Shown here piece after piece: positions 1 to 7,950 of a stretch of 64,000 nucleotides of DNA; within the stretch, counting starts at the first letter, position 1; each line of letters opens with the position of its first letter. The position numbers were made by a program, and so were the translations under genes. This DNA is from Paludibacterium purpuratum (GTDB lineage Bacteria > Pseudomonadota > Gammaproteobacteria > Burkholderiales > Chromobacteriaceae). The notes under the pieces were generated by a model. That model saw nothing but the letters and a program-made list of their open reading frames with translations, made no database searches and had not been told where the DNA came from. The stretch spans positions 183,990-247,989 of the forward strand of contig NZ_SNZP01000005.1 in NCBI RefSeq assembly GCF_004363805.1, written 5' to 3'.

Positions 1-171
1 GGAAGCTACAGCCTTCTTAGCGGCAGCCTTGTGATGCTTCTTGGCAGCCTTCTTGGCCGGAGCGGAAGCGTCAGCGGCTTGAGCCTTGGAAGCTACGGCC
101 TTCTTAGCGGTAGCCTTGTGCTTCTTGGCAGCCTTCTTGGCCGGAGCGGAAGCGTCAGCAGCTTGAGCCTT
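1..171 (-). repeat. Tandem in-frame repeat in the Ala/Lys-rich gene (about 87-bp and 84-bp units)
   Basis: Positions 1-87 and 88-171 are nearly identical direct copies. The second is one codon shorter because a His codon is missing, plus a few substitutions. A diverged partial copy continues to about 230. The unit keeps the reading frame, so copy-number change would lengthen or shorten the protein without a frameshift. Confidence 0.85.
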
Positions 172-339
172 CTGAGCCGAAGCGTCAGCCTTCTTAGCTA
201 CGTGCTTTTTAGCGGCGTGTTTTTTAACAACGTGATGCTTGGCCGGAGCGGCTGCGGCGGCCGAAGCGTCAGCAGCGAAGCTGCTGGCGGAAACCAGGCC
301 GAATGCAGCGGTCAGGATAAGCGCAGCGATCTTTTTCAT
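1..339 (-). CDS. Exported Ala/Lys/His-rich repeat protein (3' end outside window)
   Basis: The reading frame starts with ATG at 339 behind a GGAG ribosome site and stays open to the window edge, so at least 113 residues are seen and the C-terminus is missing. Residues 1-23 form a signal peptide (MKKIAALILTAAFGLVSAS). The mature part is almost entirely Ala, Lys, His, Ser, Pro and Asp, built from a repeated block of about 28-29 residues containing KKAAKKH, AVASKAQAADASAPAK and similar strings. It resembles acid-shock-like or histone-H1-like exported proteins in composition only. The composition is strongly basic, so binding of polyanions in the periplasm is conceivable, but no function is assigned. 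Confidence 0.75.
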   Translation of the reverse strand, partial: MKKIAALILTAAFGLVSASSFAADASAAAAAPAKHHVVKKHAAKKHVAKKADASAQKAQAADASAPAKKAAKKHKATAKKAVASKAQAADASAPAKKAAKKHHKAAAKKAVAS

Positions 340-474
340 GAAAATCTCCACAATTGATGAATTTGACTCCTGAAGCACTGCAGTTAGCGCTTCCATAGTC
401 GGTATCCTAGGCATGCCTTGTCTATTCGTCTGTGAGTGGTATGTAAGGTCATGTAACGACGTGTACATGCCGCC

Positions 475-1788
475 TCAGGCATTCGGCTCATCGGGCATCG
501 GTCCATCCAACTGCGTCACCAGTAGCTGATCCACTTTAAAATTCTCGGTATCCACCACTTCGAATTTGTAGCCGCCATATTCGACCACATCGGTACGCTT
601 GGGGATCTTGCGCAACATATACATCATGAAGCCGCCGATCGTTTCGTAGTTGGCATCGTCGGGAAACTCGTCGATCCCCAGCGCGCGCGAAACATCCTGT
701 AGCGCGGTCATGCCATCGATCAACCAAGAGTGCTCGTCGCGACGCAGGATCTGCTCTTCCTGGGTTTGGCTGACCAAGTCGCCCATCACGGTGCTCATGA
801 CATCATTGAGGGTAATGATCCCCACCACCAGCGCATATTCGTTCATGACCACGGCAAAGTCTTCGCGAGACGCCTTGAAACGCTCCAACAGCTCGGACAG
901 GGTCAGCGAATCGGGAATCACCATGACCGTACGGATCGGCAGCTCCTTGCGCAGCGAGATCGGCAAGCCCTTCAGTAGCCGCATCAACACGTCCTTGGAG
1001 TCGACGTAGCCGACCACACGATCGATGGTCTCGTCGCATACCAGGAACTTCGAGTGCGGCTGGGTCGCGATCTTCTCGCGAATCTCGTCTTCCGTGTCCG
1101 CCAGCGAGAAGTAGACAATGCTTTCGCGACTAGACATCGAAGAAGGAACGGTGCGGCTTTCCAGCTCGAACACGTTTTCGATCAAGTGATGTTCCTGGCG
1201 TTGCAGCACCCCGGCTTCGGCGCCGGCATCCATGATGGCGTAAATATCGTCGGAGGTGATTTCATCGCTACGCACCGACGGCATATTGAACAGTTTGAAC
1301 AATTGGTTGGCCGTGCCATTGAAAAACCACACCAGCGGGCTGAACAAGGACAGGGACAACAGCAATGGACCGACGATCACCACGGCGATTCTCTCCGGAT
1401 GAATCATCGCGGTACGTTTGGGAATCAAATCGGCAAAAACAATGAACAGCGATGTCACCACCGCAAACGACATGGCAAAACTGATGGTAGGCAGCAAATC
1501 GCCGCGATAAACCGTGCCGATCCAGGTTTCAAAGAACGGCGTCAACGCGGACTCGCCCAAAATACCGCCGAGAATCGCCACACCATTTAAACCGATCTGC
1601 ACCACGGTAAAAAACTTACCTGGCTTTTCCTGCAACGCCAGTACTTTTTCTGCACGCAAATCGCCCTCTTCCAGGATCTGGCGCAGCTTGATCTTACGGG
1701 ATGCTGCCAGCGCAATTTCCGAAACGGAAAAGAATGCGCTGGTGCACATTAATAGAAAAATAATCAATAAATGACTAGAGAGGCTCAC
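475..1788 (-). CDS. paeA: PaeA/YtfL-type CNNM-CorC family inner-membrane protein
   Basis: The protein has an N-terminal DUF21 transmembrane domain with about four helices (roughly residues 1-160), a CBS pair (about 190-310) and a C-terminal CorC/HlyC domain. Strings such as SEIALAASRKIKLRQ, FTVVQIGLN, IENVFELESRTVPSSM and NYETIGGFMMYMLRKIPKRT match my memory of E. coli YtfL, now called PaeA and linked to putrescine/cadaverine export. The GTG at 1788 is chosen because AAGGAAAG lies just upstream and the protein then begins like YtfL. An ATG at 1842 in the same frame would add 18 residues. It is divergent from the HIT gene. The substrate here is inferred from the family. Confidence 0.88.
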   Translation of the reverse strand: MSLSSHLLIIFLLMCTSAFFSVSEIALAASRKIKLRQILEEGDLRAEKVLALQEKPGKFFTVVQIGLNGVAILGGILGESALTPFFETWIGTVYRGDLLPTISFAMSFAVVTSLFIVFADLIPKRTAMIHPERIAVVIVGPLLLSLSLFSPLVWFFNGTANQLFKLFNMPSVRSDEITSDDIYAIMDAGAEAGVLQRQEHHLIENVFELESRTVPSSMSSRESIVYFSLADTEDEIREKIATQPHSKFLVCDETIDRVVGYVDSKDVLMRLLKGLPISLRKELPIRTVMVIPDSLTLSELLERFKASREDFAVVMNEYALVVGIITLNDVMSTVMGDLVSQTQEEQILRRDEHSWLIDGMTALQDVSRALGIDEFPDDANYETIGGFMMYMLRKIPKRTDVVEYGGYKFEVVDTENFKVDQLLVTQLDGPMPDEPNA

Positions 1789-1916
1789 AACACTTTCCTT
1801 GCTCTGAATGAGGGCTCCCCCAAAAGTATCCGTCATCCGCATGCCATCTTTGCCGCACGATCGGATACAGGAAGCCTATGTTAGGATACATTAATTTCTT
1901 TGATGGTAATAACTTG

Positions 1917-2315
1917 ATGAATTGCGAGCTTTGTCTTTCAAGTGGCGAAACGCTGCTGTTTCGCGACGAGAAGTTGCGTGTCATTCTGGTCGACGATGCC
2001 GATTACCCCGGCTTTTGCCGTGTCATCTGGCATGACCATGTGAAAGAAATGTCAGATCTGAACGAGGCGGATCGCCGGCATCTGTTCGACTGGATCATGC
2101 ATACCGAGCGCGCAGTGCGCGCCGTGCTGAACCCGGACAAGATCAACCTGGCGTCACTGGGCAACATGGTGCCGCACCTGCATTGGCACGTCATTCCGCG
2201 CTTTAGCGACGATCCCCATTTCCCTGCGCCGATCTGGGCACAAGCCCGGCGCGAAGGGCGCCGGCGCACGCATTCAGCTCTGGCGGAAAAACTCAAGGCT
2301 GCGCTACCGGCCTGA
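1917..2315 (+). CDS. HIT family nucleotide hydrolase/transferase
   Basis: The 132-residue protein carries the histidine triad HLHWHVIP at residues 87-91 plus one, the signature of HIT enzymes that cleave nucleoside phosphoramidates or dinucleotides. Cys3 and Cys6 form the N-terminal CxxC seen in a betaproteobacterial HIT subgroup beginning MNCELC. That is why the ATG at 1917 is preferred over an upstream in-frame ATG at 1878. The following sulfurtransferase is separated by a strong palindrome, so joint transcription is uncertain. The exact substrate cannot be read from sequence. Confidence 0.88.
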   Translation: MNCELCLSSGETLLFRDEKLRVILVDDADYPGFCRVIWHDHVKEMSDLNEADRRHLFDWIMHTERAVRAVLNPDKINLASLGNMVPHLHWHVIPRFSDDPHFPAPIWAQARREGRRRTHSALAEKLKAALPA

Positions 2316-2358
2316 TGTCGGCTTGCCGTGGCGCATCCGGCTCGATAGGCTGTCCTTA

Positions 2359-2380
2359 GCGCCTGTTCATGAACAGGCGC
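2359..2380. repeat. Perfect 22-bp palindrome before the sulfurtransferase gene
   Basis: GCGCCTGTTC-AT-GAACAGGCGC is a perfect inverted repeat 20 bp upstream of the sulfurtransferase start and overlapping no gene. It has no T-tract, so it is not an obvious terminator. It could be an operator or an RNA hairpin in the leader. Confidence 0.7.
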
Positions 2381-2400
2381 CAAAACAAAGGAGAGTCATC

Positions 2401-3240
2401 ATGTTCCGCACCCTTATCAGCGCCGATCAATTACAAAAGCAGCGCGCCACGGACTGGGTCATTCTGGATTGCCGCTTCAGTCTCGACGCGCCGCAAGCCG
2501 GCGAGGCTGCCTGGCGCGACGGCCACCTGCCAGGCGCCCATTACCTTCATCTCGACTATCACCTATCCGGCAGCAAAAGCGGTCTGAACGGCCGGCACCC
2601 GCTGCCGGATGGTCAGCGTCTGGCGGTGGATCTCGGCGTGTGCGGCATCGGCCCCGACACACAGGTCGTGGCCTACGACGACGGCGCCGGGATGTATGCG
2701 GCGCGCGCCTGGTGGTTGCTGCGCTGGCTGGGCCACGAGCGCGTGGCAGTGCTGGATGGCGGTCTGGCAGCCTGGTTGAAGGCGGGCGGCACGCTGAACC
2801 GCGAAGAACCCGCACGTCACACCCGCCGCTTTGCGATGCGATCGGCGCATGCGGAATACGTCGACGTCGAACAAGTGCTAGACAATCTCTCCGAGCCTCA
2901 GTTCAGCGTGGTCGACGCCCGGGCACCGGAACGCTTTGCCGGACGAGGCGAAACGCTCGACCCGGTCGGCGGCCACATCCCCGGGGCACTCAACCGCTTC
3001 TTCCGAGACAATTTCACTGTCGACGGCGTATTCAAGGATGCCAATACGCTGCGCCAGGAGTGGCAAACCGTCCTCGGTCCCATCGAGGACGGTGCGCAGA
3101 TCGTGCACCAGTGCGGTTCGGGCGTCAGTGCCTGCGTCAACCTACTGGCCATGGAAGTGGCCGGCCTGAGCGGCAGCCGGCTATACCCGGGCTCGTGGAG
3201 CGAATGGTGCGCCGATCCGACGCGCCCCATCGCGCGTTGA
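2401..3240 (+). CDS. Two-domain sulfurtransferase (SseA/thiosulfate sulfurtransferase family)
   Basis: The 279-residue protein has two rhodanese domains (about 5-130 and 150-279). The active-site loop CGSGVSAC starts at Cys238, the residue expected to carry the persulfide. Loops of the form CGSG(V/S)(T/S)A are typical of 3-mercaptopyruvate sulfurtransferases and relatives, whereas classical rhodaneses have CRKG. The ATG at 2401 follows an AAAGGAG ribosome site. The inactive first domain and catalytic second domain are the usual arrangement. Mercaptopyruvate as donor is likely but not certain. Confidence 0.9.
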   Translation: MFRTLISADQLQKQRATDWVILDCRFSLDAPQAGEAAWRDGHLPGAHYLHLDYHLSGSKSGLNGRHPLPDGQRLAVDLGVCGIGPDTQVVAYDDGAGMYAARAWWLLRWLGHERVAVLDGGLAAWLKAGGTLNREEPARHTRRFAMRSAHAEYVDVEQVLDNLSEPQFSVVDARAPERFAGRGETLDPVGGHIPGALNRFFRDNFTVDGVFKDANTLRQEWQTVLGPIEDGAQIVHQCGSGVSACVNLLAMEVAGLSGSRLYPGSWSEWCADPTRPIAR

Positions 3241-3269
3241 TTAAAGCGCTCGCAAAGCGGCAGTCGGTT

Positions 3270-3824
3270 TCATAGAGCGCCGAGCATCAGACGCTGTAGT
3301 AGCCGCTGCCCAGCCTCCCATTGACCGAGCCGGCTATCGGCATTGATATGGCCGGCAAGGCCGATGTCGACAAAATGGCTCCCCCAATGCGCAGCCCTTT
3401 GCCGAGCATGCTCGATGGTGCAGTACGGGTCATCGCGACTGGCCACCACAATGGATGGAAACGGCAGACGCCATGCCGGCTCCCGTTCGAAACCGGTGGC
3501 CGGCACTTCGGTCGCAAAGGCCGAGCAAAGCACATCGGGCGGCGCCACCAGCAAGGCGCCCTTCACACGACGTTGCTCGGCCAAGCTCAGCGACGCTGCC
3601 CAGTGCACGACAGCGCTACAGCCCAGGCTGTGCGCCGCCAGCACCACGGTATCGTCGGCCTGCGCCACGGCATCGGCCAATCCGTGCACCCAGTCCGCGC
3701 ATTGCGGTCGCAGCCAATCGGCCTGCTCGACGCGCAGGCAACCGGGGAAATTTTTTTCCCATAAGGTCTGCCAGTGCGCCGGGCCGGAGTCCTGCCAGCC
3801 GGGGACGATCACCAGAGAGGTCAT
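3270..3824 (-). CDS. RBBP9/YdeN-type alpha/beta hydrolase
   Basis: The 184-residue protein starts with TSLVIVPGWQDSGPAHWQ, the N-terminal signature of the small RBBP9/YdeN serine hydrolases. The nucleophile is Ser66 in AAHSLGC. A later SRDDPY segment supplies the acid, and GHINADS supplies the catalytic His. An in-frame ATG at 3866 exists, but it overlaps the upstream exonuclease gene and precedes the conserved start, so 3824 is used. It lies 10 bp after xth on the same strand and is probably co-transcribed. The substrate is unknown. Confidence 0.88.
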   Translation of the reverse strand: MTSLVIVPGWQDSGPAHWQTLWEKNFPGCLRVEQADWLRPQCADWVHGLADAVAQADDTVVLAAHSLGCSAVVHWAASLSLAEQRRVKGALLVAPPDVLCSAFATEVPATGFEREPAWRLPFPSIVVASRDDPYCTIEHARQRAAHWGSHFVDIGLAGHINADSRLGQWEAGQRLLQRLMLGAL

Positions 3825-3834
3825 CGTGCGCGCC

Positions 3835-4617
3835 TCAGGCCCAGTCCGGATGCCGGTAATCGACAATCAGCGGGGCATGATCGGAAAATTTCTCATCCTT
3901 ATAGACCGAGGCTCGCTCGGCGCGACCGGCAATATCCGGCGAAGCTAATTGATAGTCGATGCGCCAGCCCACATCCTTGGCGTAAGCCTGACCGCGGTTG
4001 CTCCACCAGGAATAGCCAGGGGCATCCGGGTATAGCGAGCGCCAGGTATCGACCCAACCGACGCGCTCGAACAGATCGCTCATCCAGGCGCGCTCTTCGG
4101 GCAGGAAGCCAGAGTTCTTCAGATTGCCTTTCCAGTTTTTCAGATCGATTTCCCGATGGGCAATGTTCCAATCGCCGCAGAGCACCATCTCTCGCCCCTC
4201 GGCGCGCAGTGCTTCGAGGATAGGTAGAAAGCGCGCCATAAAAGCGAACTTCACCTGCTGGCGCTCCTCGCTACTGGAGCCGGAGGGCAAGTAGAGGGAA
4301 ATCACGCTCAAATTGCCGAAATCGGCTCGCAGGTAGCGCCCCTCGGCATCGATATCGGCAATACCCAACCCTTCGACGACACGATCCGGCTCACGACGCG
4401 CATACAGTCCGACACCGCTGTAGCCCTTTTTTTCCGCAGGATGGAAAAAGCCGTGATAGCCATCCGGCGTCAACATGTGTTGCGCCAGATCCGGCACTTG
4501 CGCCTTGAGTTCCTGCACGCAGACGATGTCGGCATCGCTGCGTGCCATCCAGCTGAAAAAACCCTTCTTATCCGCGGAGCGGATGCCATTGAGGTTGGCG
4601 GAAACGATTCGAAGCAC
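3835..4617 (-). CDS. xth: Exodeoxyribonuclease III
   Basis: The 260-residue protein belongs to the exonuclease-endonuclease-phosphatase family: a 3'-5' exonuclease and AP endonuclease in base excision repair. Visible motifs are ANLNGIRSA at the N-terminus, CVQELKAQ with the metal-binding Glu, LCGDWNIAH with the catalytic Asp/Asn, and SDHAPL with the terminal His. The GTG at 4617 is the preferred start because GGGAG sits about 7 nt upstream and it begins the conserved LRIVSANLNG. It is divergent from pyrE across a 56-bp promoter gap and probably co-transcribed with the downstream hydrolase. Confidence 0.93.
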   Translation of the reverse strand: MLRIVSANLNGIRSADKKGFFSWMARSDADIVCVQELKAQVPDLAQHMLTPDGYHGFFHPAEKKGYSGVGLYARREPDRVVEGLGIADIDAEGRYLRADFGNLSVISLYLPSGSSSEERQQVKFAFMARFLPILEALRAEGREMVLCGDWNIAHREIDLKNWKGNLKNSGFLPEERAWMSDLFERVGWVDTWRSLYPDAPGYSWWSNRGQAYAKDVGWRIDYQLASPDIAGRAERASVYKDEKFSDHAPLIVDYRHPDWA

Positions 4618-4673
4618 GCAGCTCTCCCATGTTATGCTTGCCGGCATGATGCAGACAGTTTTTCGAGGTAATA

Positions 4674-5315
4674 ATGAGTAATTTCCGACACGATTTTATT
4701 CGATTTTCGCTGGATCGACAGGTGTTGCGCTTCGGCGACTTCGTCACCAAGGCCGGCAGGCAATCGCCGTACTTTTTCAACGCCGGCCTGTTCAACGACG
4801 GCTTGTCGACGCTGACGCTGTCGCGTTTCTACGCCCAGTCGATCATCGAGAGCGGTATCGACTTCGATATGCTGTTCGGCCCGGCCTACAAGGGCATTAT
4901 CCTGGCCTCCGCCACCGCCATGGCGCTGGCGGAACGAGGCCGCAACCTGCCGTTCGCCTACAACCGCAAGGAAGCCAAAGATCACGGCGAAGGCGGCACG
5001 CTTGTCGGCGCGCCGCTGGCCGGCAAGGTCTTGATCATCGACGACGTGATTTCGGCAGGCACATCGGTGCGCGAGTCGGTCAACCTGATCCGCGCCGCCG
5101 GCGCCGAACCCGCCGGCGTGGCGATCGCGCTGGATCGCATGGAGCGCGGCTTGGGCGAACTCTCGGCGGTGCAGGAAGTCAGCCGCGACTTCGGCCTGCC
5201 GGTCGTGGCCATCGCCACGCTGGAAGACATGCTGGGCTATCTGCAGCAAAGTCCGGAACTGCAAAGCCACCTGACCGCGGTACAGGCCTATCGCCAGCAA
5301 TACGGCATCCGCTAA
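4674..5315 (+). CDS. pyrE: Orotate phosphoribosyltransferase
   Basis: This 213-residue enzyme converts orotate and PRPP to orotidine 5'-phosphate in pyrimidine synthesis. The PRPP loop [13 protein letters not shown] lies near residues 117-130, and the N-terminal [11 protein letters not shown]-like and SPYFFNAG segments match the enterobacterial PyrE type in both sequence and length. The start is preceded by GAGG. The pairing with an exonuclease III gene in divergent orientation is common in beta- and gammaproteobacteria. A strong terminator follows directly. Confidence 0.96.
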   Translation: MSNFRHDFIRFSLDRQVLRFGDFVTKAGRQSPYFFNAGLFNDGLSTLTLSRFYAQSIIESGIDFDMLFGPAYKGIILASATAMALAERGRNLPFAYNRKEAKDHGEGGTLVGAPLAGKVLIIDDVISAGTSVRESVNLIRAAGAEPAGVAIALDRMERGLGELSAVQEVSRDFGLPVVAIATLEDMLGYLQQSPELQSHLTAVQAYRQQYGIR

Positions 5316-5329
5316 GCCCGCAGATCATC

Positions 5330-5363
5330 AAAGAGAAAGCCGGCAAATGCCGGCTTTCTCTTT
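5330..5363. terminator. Bidirectional terminator between pyrE and the coiled-coil gene
   Basis: A 16-bp inverted repeat (AAAGAGAAAGCCGGCA and its complement) with a 2-nt loop lies between the convergent ends of pyrE and the gene at 5375. The flanking A- and T-rich stem ends suit termination from both sides. Confidence 0.8.
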
Positions 5364-5374
5364 CCATCAAGCGT

Positions 5375-5698
5375 CTATTGCGCCGAATCCTTGCGCTTCC
5401 AGGCTGCACTCAGCGCCGAACTCAACTGATCCATGGTCTGCTTGGCCGCACCCTCGGCGGACTGGGCGGCAGCCAGCTCGGCATTGCTGCGCTCCACTGC
5501 CGCCTGCGCATCAAGCAGCCGCTGGTCGGCCAGTTTCTTGCCGGCCTCCGCCTGCACGCGACGGTTAGTGGCCTGGGACAACTGGGCATCGCCCTGCTGG
5601 TAGGCCATCTGAGCCGCCAGCAACTGCTCGTCCACGGTCTGAGCGGCAACGAGCGCAGAGGCCATCGACAAAAGCAGGCCCAAAGCCATGTATTTCAT
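5375..5698 (-). CDS. Exported coiled-coil protein of unknown function
   Basis: The 107-residue product has a signal peptide (about 1-19, ending ALVAAQ). The mature part is entirely helical in appearance and rich in Ala, Gln, Glu, Lys and Arg, with heptad-like spacing predicted to form a coiled coil. There is no Cys and hence no lipobox. No family is recognised. It is convergent with pyrE and divergent from the antiporter gene. The TTGTGT/CATAAT pair near 5738-5766 may be its promoter. The periplasmic location follows from the signal peptide alone. Confidence 0.72.
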   Translation of the reverse strand: MKYMALGLLLSMASALVAAQTVDEQLLAAQMAYQQGDAQLSQATNRRVQAEAGKKLADQRLLDAQAAVERSNAELAAAQSAEGAAKQTMDQLSSALSAAWKRKDSAQ

Positions 5699-5884
5699 GC
5701 ATGAACTCCATACAGTTACTTTCAGTGATTGAATTATGCGTCACCACAGTGGTCGACACAATTGCCCCCGCTTCGACGCTTGTGTAGGGCGCGTTTGCGA
5801 AGCAACGCACCAACCCGCCGGCAACGCACGGCACAAGCTATAAATCGACAACGACGGACAACCGTCACCTAACTGGAACGATTC

Positions 5885-6970
5885 ATGACTGCATCTACTT
5901 CCCCGCTCCCCTTCTGGACACTGGCCACCCCCATTGCCGGATGGTTGTTGCTGGCCGGCAAGGCAGCCGGTCTGGGCGGCCCCTGGCAACTGCTGTTGGT
6001 GGCCGGCTTGCTGTTTGGCGTTCTGGCGGCGGTACACCATGCCGAGGTCGTGGCCCACCGCGTCGGCGAGCCCTTCGGCACGCTGGTGCTGGCCGGCGCG
6101 ATCACCGCCATCGAGGTGGCGCTGATCGTCACGCTGATGGTGGCTGGCGGCAGCGCCACCTCGGCACTGGCGCGCGACACCATCTTCGCCACGGTCATGA
6201 TCATTCTCAACGGTATCGTCGGTCTATGCCTACTGGCTGGCGGTCAACGTTTCGGCGAACAGCGTTTCAGCCTACTGGGCGTCAATGCAGCGCTCTCCAC
6301 TTTGGCGGCAATCGTTGCACTCACGCTGATACTGCCGAACTTCACGACCACCCTCCCCGGACCGCTGTATAACCCCCGCCAGTTGGCTTTCGTCGCGGTC
6401 GCCTCGGTGGTGCTGTATGCGGCATTCGTCTTTGTTCAGACCGTGCGGCATCGCGATTATTTCCTGCCGCAGGACAACAGCGGCAATGAACACCTCCACG
6501 CAGCACCACCCACGACGCAAGTGACCTTGATCAGCCTCGTCGCACTGGTGGCGGGCTTGGCCGCCGTCGTGCTGTTGGCAAAAGCCATCTCGCCGATGAT
6601 CGAGGCCGGCGTTGCAGGAATCGGCGCCCCGCACGCGCTGGTCGGGGTGATCATCGCCGCCATCGTACTGATGCCGGAAGGCTTGGCGGCGCTACGCGCG
6701 GCACGCGCCAACCGGCTTCAGACCAGCCTGAACCTGGCGCTCGGCTCGGCATTGGCCAGCATCGGCCTGTCGATTCCGGCCGTTGCCATCGTATCGATCG
6801 CCAAAGGCTGGCCCCTTACGCTCGGTATCGATGCCAAGGCCACCGTGCTGCTGTTGCTATCGCTGCTGATCGCCACGCTATCGCTGGGCAACGGCCGCAC
6901 AACCATTTTGCAGGGGGTGGTCCATCTGGTTTTGTTCGCGACCTACCTGTTCCTGACTATTTTCCCTTGA
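5885..6970 (+). CDS. chaA: ChaA-type calcium/sodium:proton antiporter
   Basis: The 361-residue protein is hydrophobic throughout, with about eleven membrane spans. It carries the paired cation-exchange repeats of the CaCA superfamily: GAITAIEVALIVTLM in the first half and GVIIAAIVLMPEGLAALR in the second, each with the acidic residue needed for ion binding. Length and motifs fit ChaA of E. coli, which exports Ca2+, Na+ and K+ in exchange for protons at alkaline pH. It stands alone with a strong terminator behind it. Confidence 0.92.
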   Translation: MTASTSPLPFWTLATPIAGWLLLAGKAAGLGGPWQLLLVAGLLFGVLAAVHHAEVVAHRVGEPFGTLVLAGAITAIEVALIVTLMVAGGSATSALARDTIFATVMIILNGIVGLCLLAGGQRFGEQRFSLLGVNAALSTLAAIVALTLILPNFTTTLPGPLYNPRQLAFVAVASVVLYAAFVFVQTVRHRDYFLPQDNSGNEHLHAAPPTTQVTLISLVALVAGLAAVVLLAKAISPMIEAGVAGIGAPHALVGVIIAAIVLMPEGLAALRAARANRLQTSLNLALGSALASIGLSIPAVAIVSIAKGWPLTLGIDAKATVLLLLSLLIATLSLGNGRTTILQGVVHLVLFATYLFLTIFP

Positions 6971-6984
6971 TGGGAAAAAGAAAT

Positions 6985-7018
6985 GAAAAAAGCCCAGACT
7001 GGCGTCTGGGCTTTTTTC
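6985..7018. terminator. Bidirectional terminator shared by chaA and the tRNA-Lys(CUU) pair
   Basis: AGCCCAGAC and GTCTGGGCT form a 9-bp stem (6991-6999 and 7004-7012) flanked by an A-run on the left and TTTTTT on the right. It can therefore end chaA on the plus strand and the tRNA transcript on the minus strand. Confidence 0.85.
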
Positions 7019-7023
7019 GAAAT

Positions 7024-7099
7024 TGGTGGGTTGTGAAAGGCTCGAACTTTCGACCTACGGATTAAGAGTCCGCTGCTCTACCAACTGAGCTAACAACCC
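7024..7099 (-). tRNA. tRNA-Lys (anticodon CUU), copy 1
   Basis: The 76-nt gene includes the encoded CCA. The acceptor stem is GGGTTGT/ACAACCC, the D-arm contains AGCTCAGTTGGTAGAGC, and the anticodon loop reads C-U-CUU-A-A, giving Lys. The T-arm pairs GAAAG with CTTTC. It differs from copy 2 only by a compensated base pair in the acceptor stem (T-A instead of C-G). Confidence 0.95.
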
Positions 7100-7123
7100 G
7101 ATATTGCTGCGCAACCGGAAAGG

Positions 7124-7199
7124 TGGTGGGTCGTGAAAGGCTCGAACTTTCGACCTACGGATTAAGAGTCCGCTGCTCTACCAACTGAGCTAACGACCC
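7124..7199 (-). tRNA. tRNA-Lys (anticodon CUU), copy 2
   Basis: This 76-nt gene with encoded CCA has acceptor stem GGGTCGT/ACGACCC and the same D-arm, anticodon loop (CTCTTAA) and T-arm as copy 1. The two lie 24 nt apart on one strand and are probably processed from one transcript. Confidence 0.95.
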
Positions 7200-7358
7200 C
7201 CTTCTGGTATACCGCACTGTTTTGTCGTTGCCGACAAACCAGAGAGCGGAATTCTAATCGCCAGACCGTAACCTGTAAAGCCCCTGACGGAATTTTTTTC
7301 GAAAGTGCGCGCGAACTCATCGCAGCAATCGACTCGGAGACCAGGGACAAGGAACAGT

Positions 7359-7388
7359 AAAAACAAAAAAACCAACCGCAAGGTTGGC
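7359..7388 (-). terminator. Terminator after tRNA-Lys(UUU)
   Basis: On the minus strand CCAACC-TTGC-GGTTGG (7387-7372) is followed by a run of T residues broken by one G. It lies 22 bp downstream of the tRNA-Lys(UUU) gene and separates it from the CUU pair. Confidence 0.75.
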
Positions 7389-7409
7389 TATTTTCTGGCA
7401 AATACTGGT

Positions 7410-7485
7410 TGGTGGGTCGTGCAAGATTCGAACTTGCGACCAACGGATTAAAAGTCCGCTGCTCTACCGGCTGAGCTAACGACCC
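7410..7485 (-). tRNA. tRNA-Lys (anticodon UUU)
   Basis: This is a 76-nt gene with encoded CCA. The acceptor stem is GGGTCGT/ACGACCC, the anticodon loop reads CTTTTAA (anticodon UUU), and the T-stem pairs GCAAG with CTTGC. It has its own promoter and terminator. Confidence 0.95.
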
Positions 7486-7498
7486 CCGAGAGACCGCA

Positions 7499-7527
7499 AC
7501 TATAATGAGGGGGATTTCCCATGTCAA
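7499..7527 (-). promoter_or_regulatory. Sigma-70 promoter of tRNA-Lys(UUU)
   Basis: On the minus strand a perfect -35 TTGACA (7527-7522), a 17-bp spacer and -10 TATAGT (7504-7499) lie directly upstream of the tRNA. The -10 is followed by GC-rich TGCGG, like the discriminator of stringently controlled stable-RNA promoters. Confidence 0.8.
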
Positions 7528-7599
7528 CGATTTTTTGACTTGGCGCGCACAAAATGCCGGTGTATTGGCGGCAATCAACGACGATGGGCGGCTATCGCA

Positions 7600-7923
7600 C
7601 TACTCTCTTGAAAAAACCTGTCCGCCTACCCATGTTAAGTAATCAGGCAAGCCGACGACGATATCGCAAGCAACGATTTCCGGCACTTGATAAGGATGCA
7701 ACGCCCGCAATTGCTGCTCGAGCTGCGGATAGGCATCGTCGGTGGTCTTGATGATCAACGGTATTTCATCAGCCGACTCGACCTTTCCTTCCCAGCGATA
7801 GACCGATCGGCAAGGGGCCAGGATATTGACGCACGCGGCCAAGCGCCCGGCGACCAGCGCTTGAGCGATGCGCTCGGCCTGCGCCCGATCCGGTACATTG
7901 CAGAATACCAGCAACGCCTTCAT
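7600..7923 (-). CDS. cutA: CutA1 divalent-cation tolerance protein
   Basis: The 107-residue protein has the CutA1 fold signatures LVFCNVPDRAQAERIAQALV near the start, AACVNI, and YRWEGKVE, and ends with YLTWV. CutA1 forms trimers and was named for copper tolerance in E. coli; its biochemical role is unsettled. It is divergent from fxsA with only 27 bp between the starts, so promoters overlap the neighbouring genes. Confidence 0.93.
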   Translation of the reverse strand: MKALLVFCNVPDRAQAERIAQALVAGRLAACVNILAPCRSVYRWEGKVESADEIPLIIKTTDDAYPQLEQQLRALHPYQVPEIVACDIVVGLPDYLTWVGGQVFSRE

Positions 7924-7950
7924 GGCAAAGAATCCTCCAAAGACGCCATC

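Noticed and set aside
3825-3866. Longer N-terminus for the RBBP9-type hydrolase
   Set aside because: The extra residues precede the conserved start and overlap the upstream xth gene.
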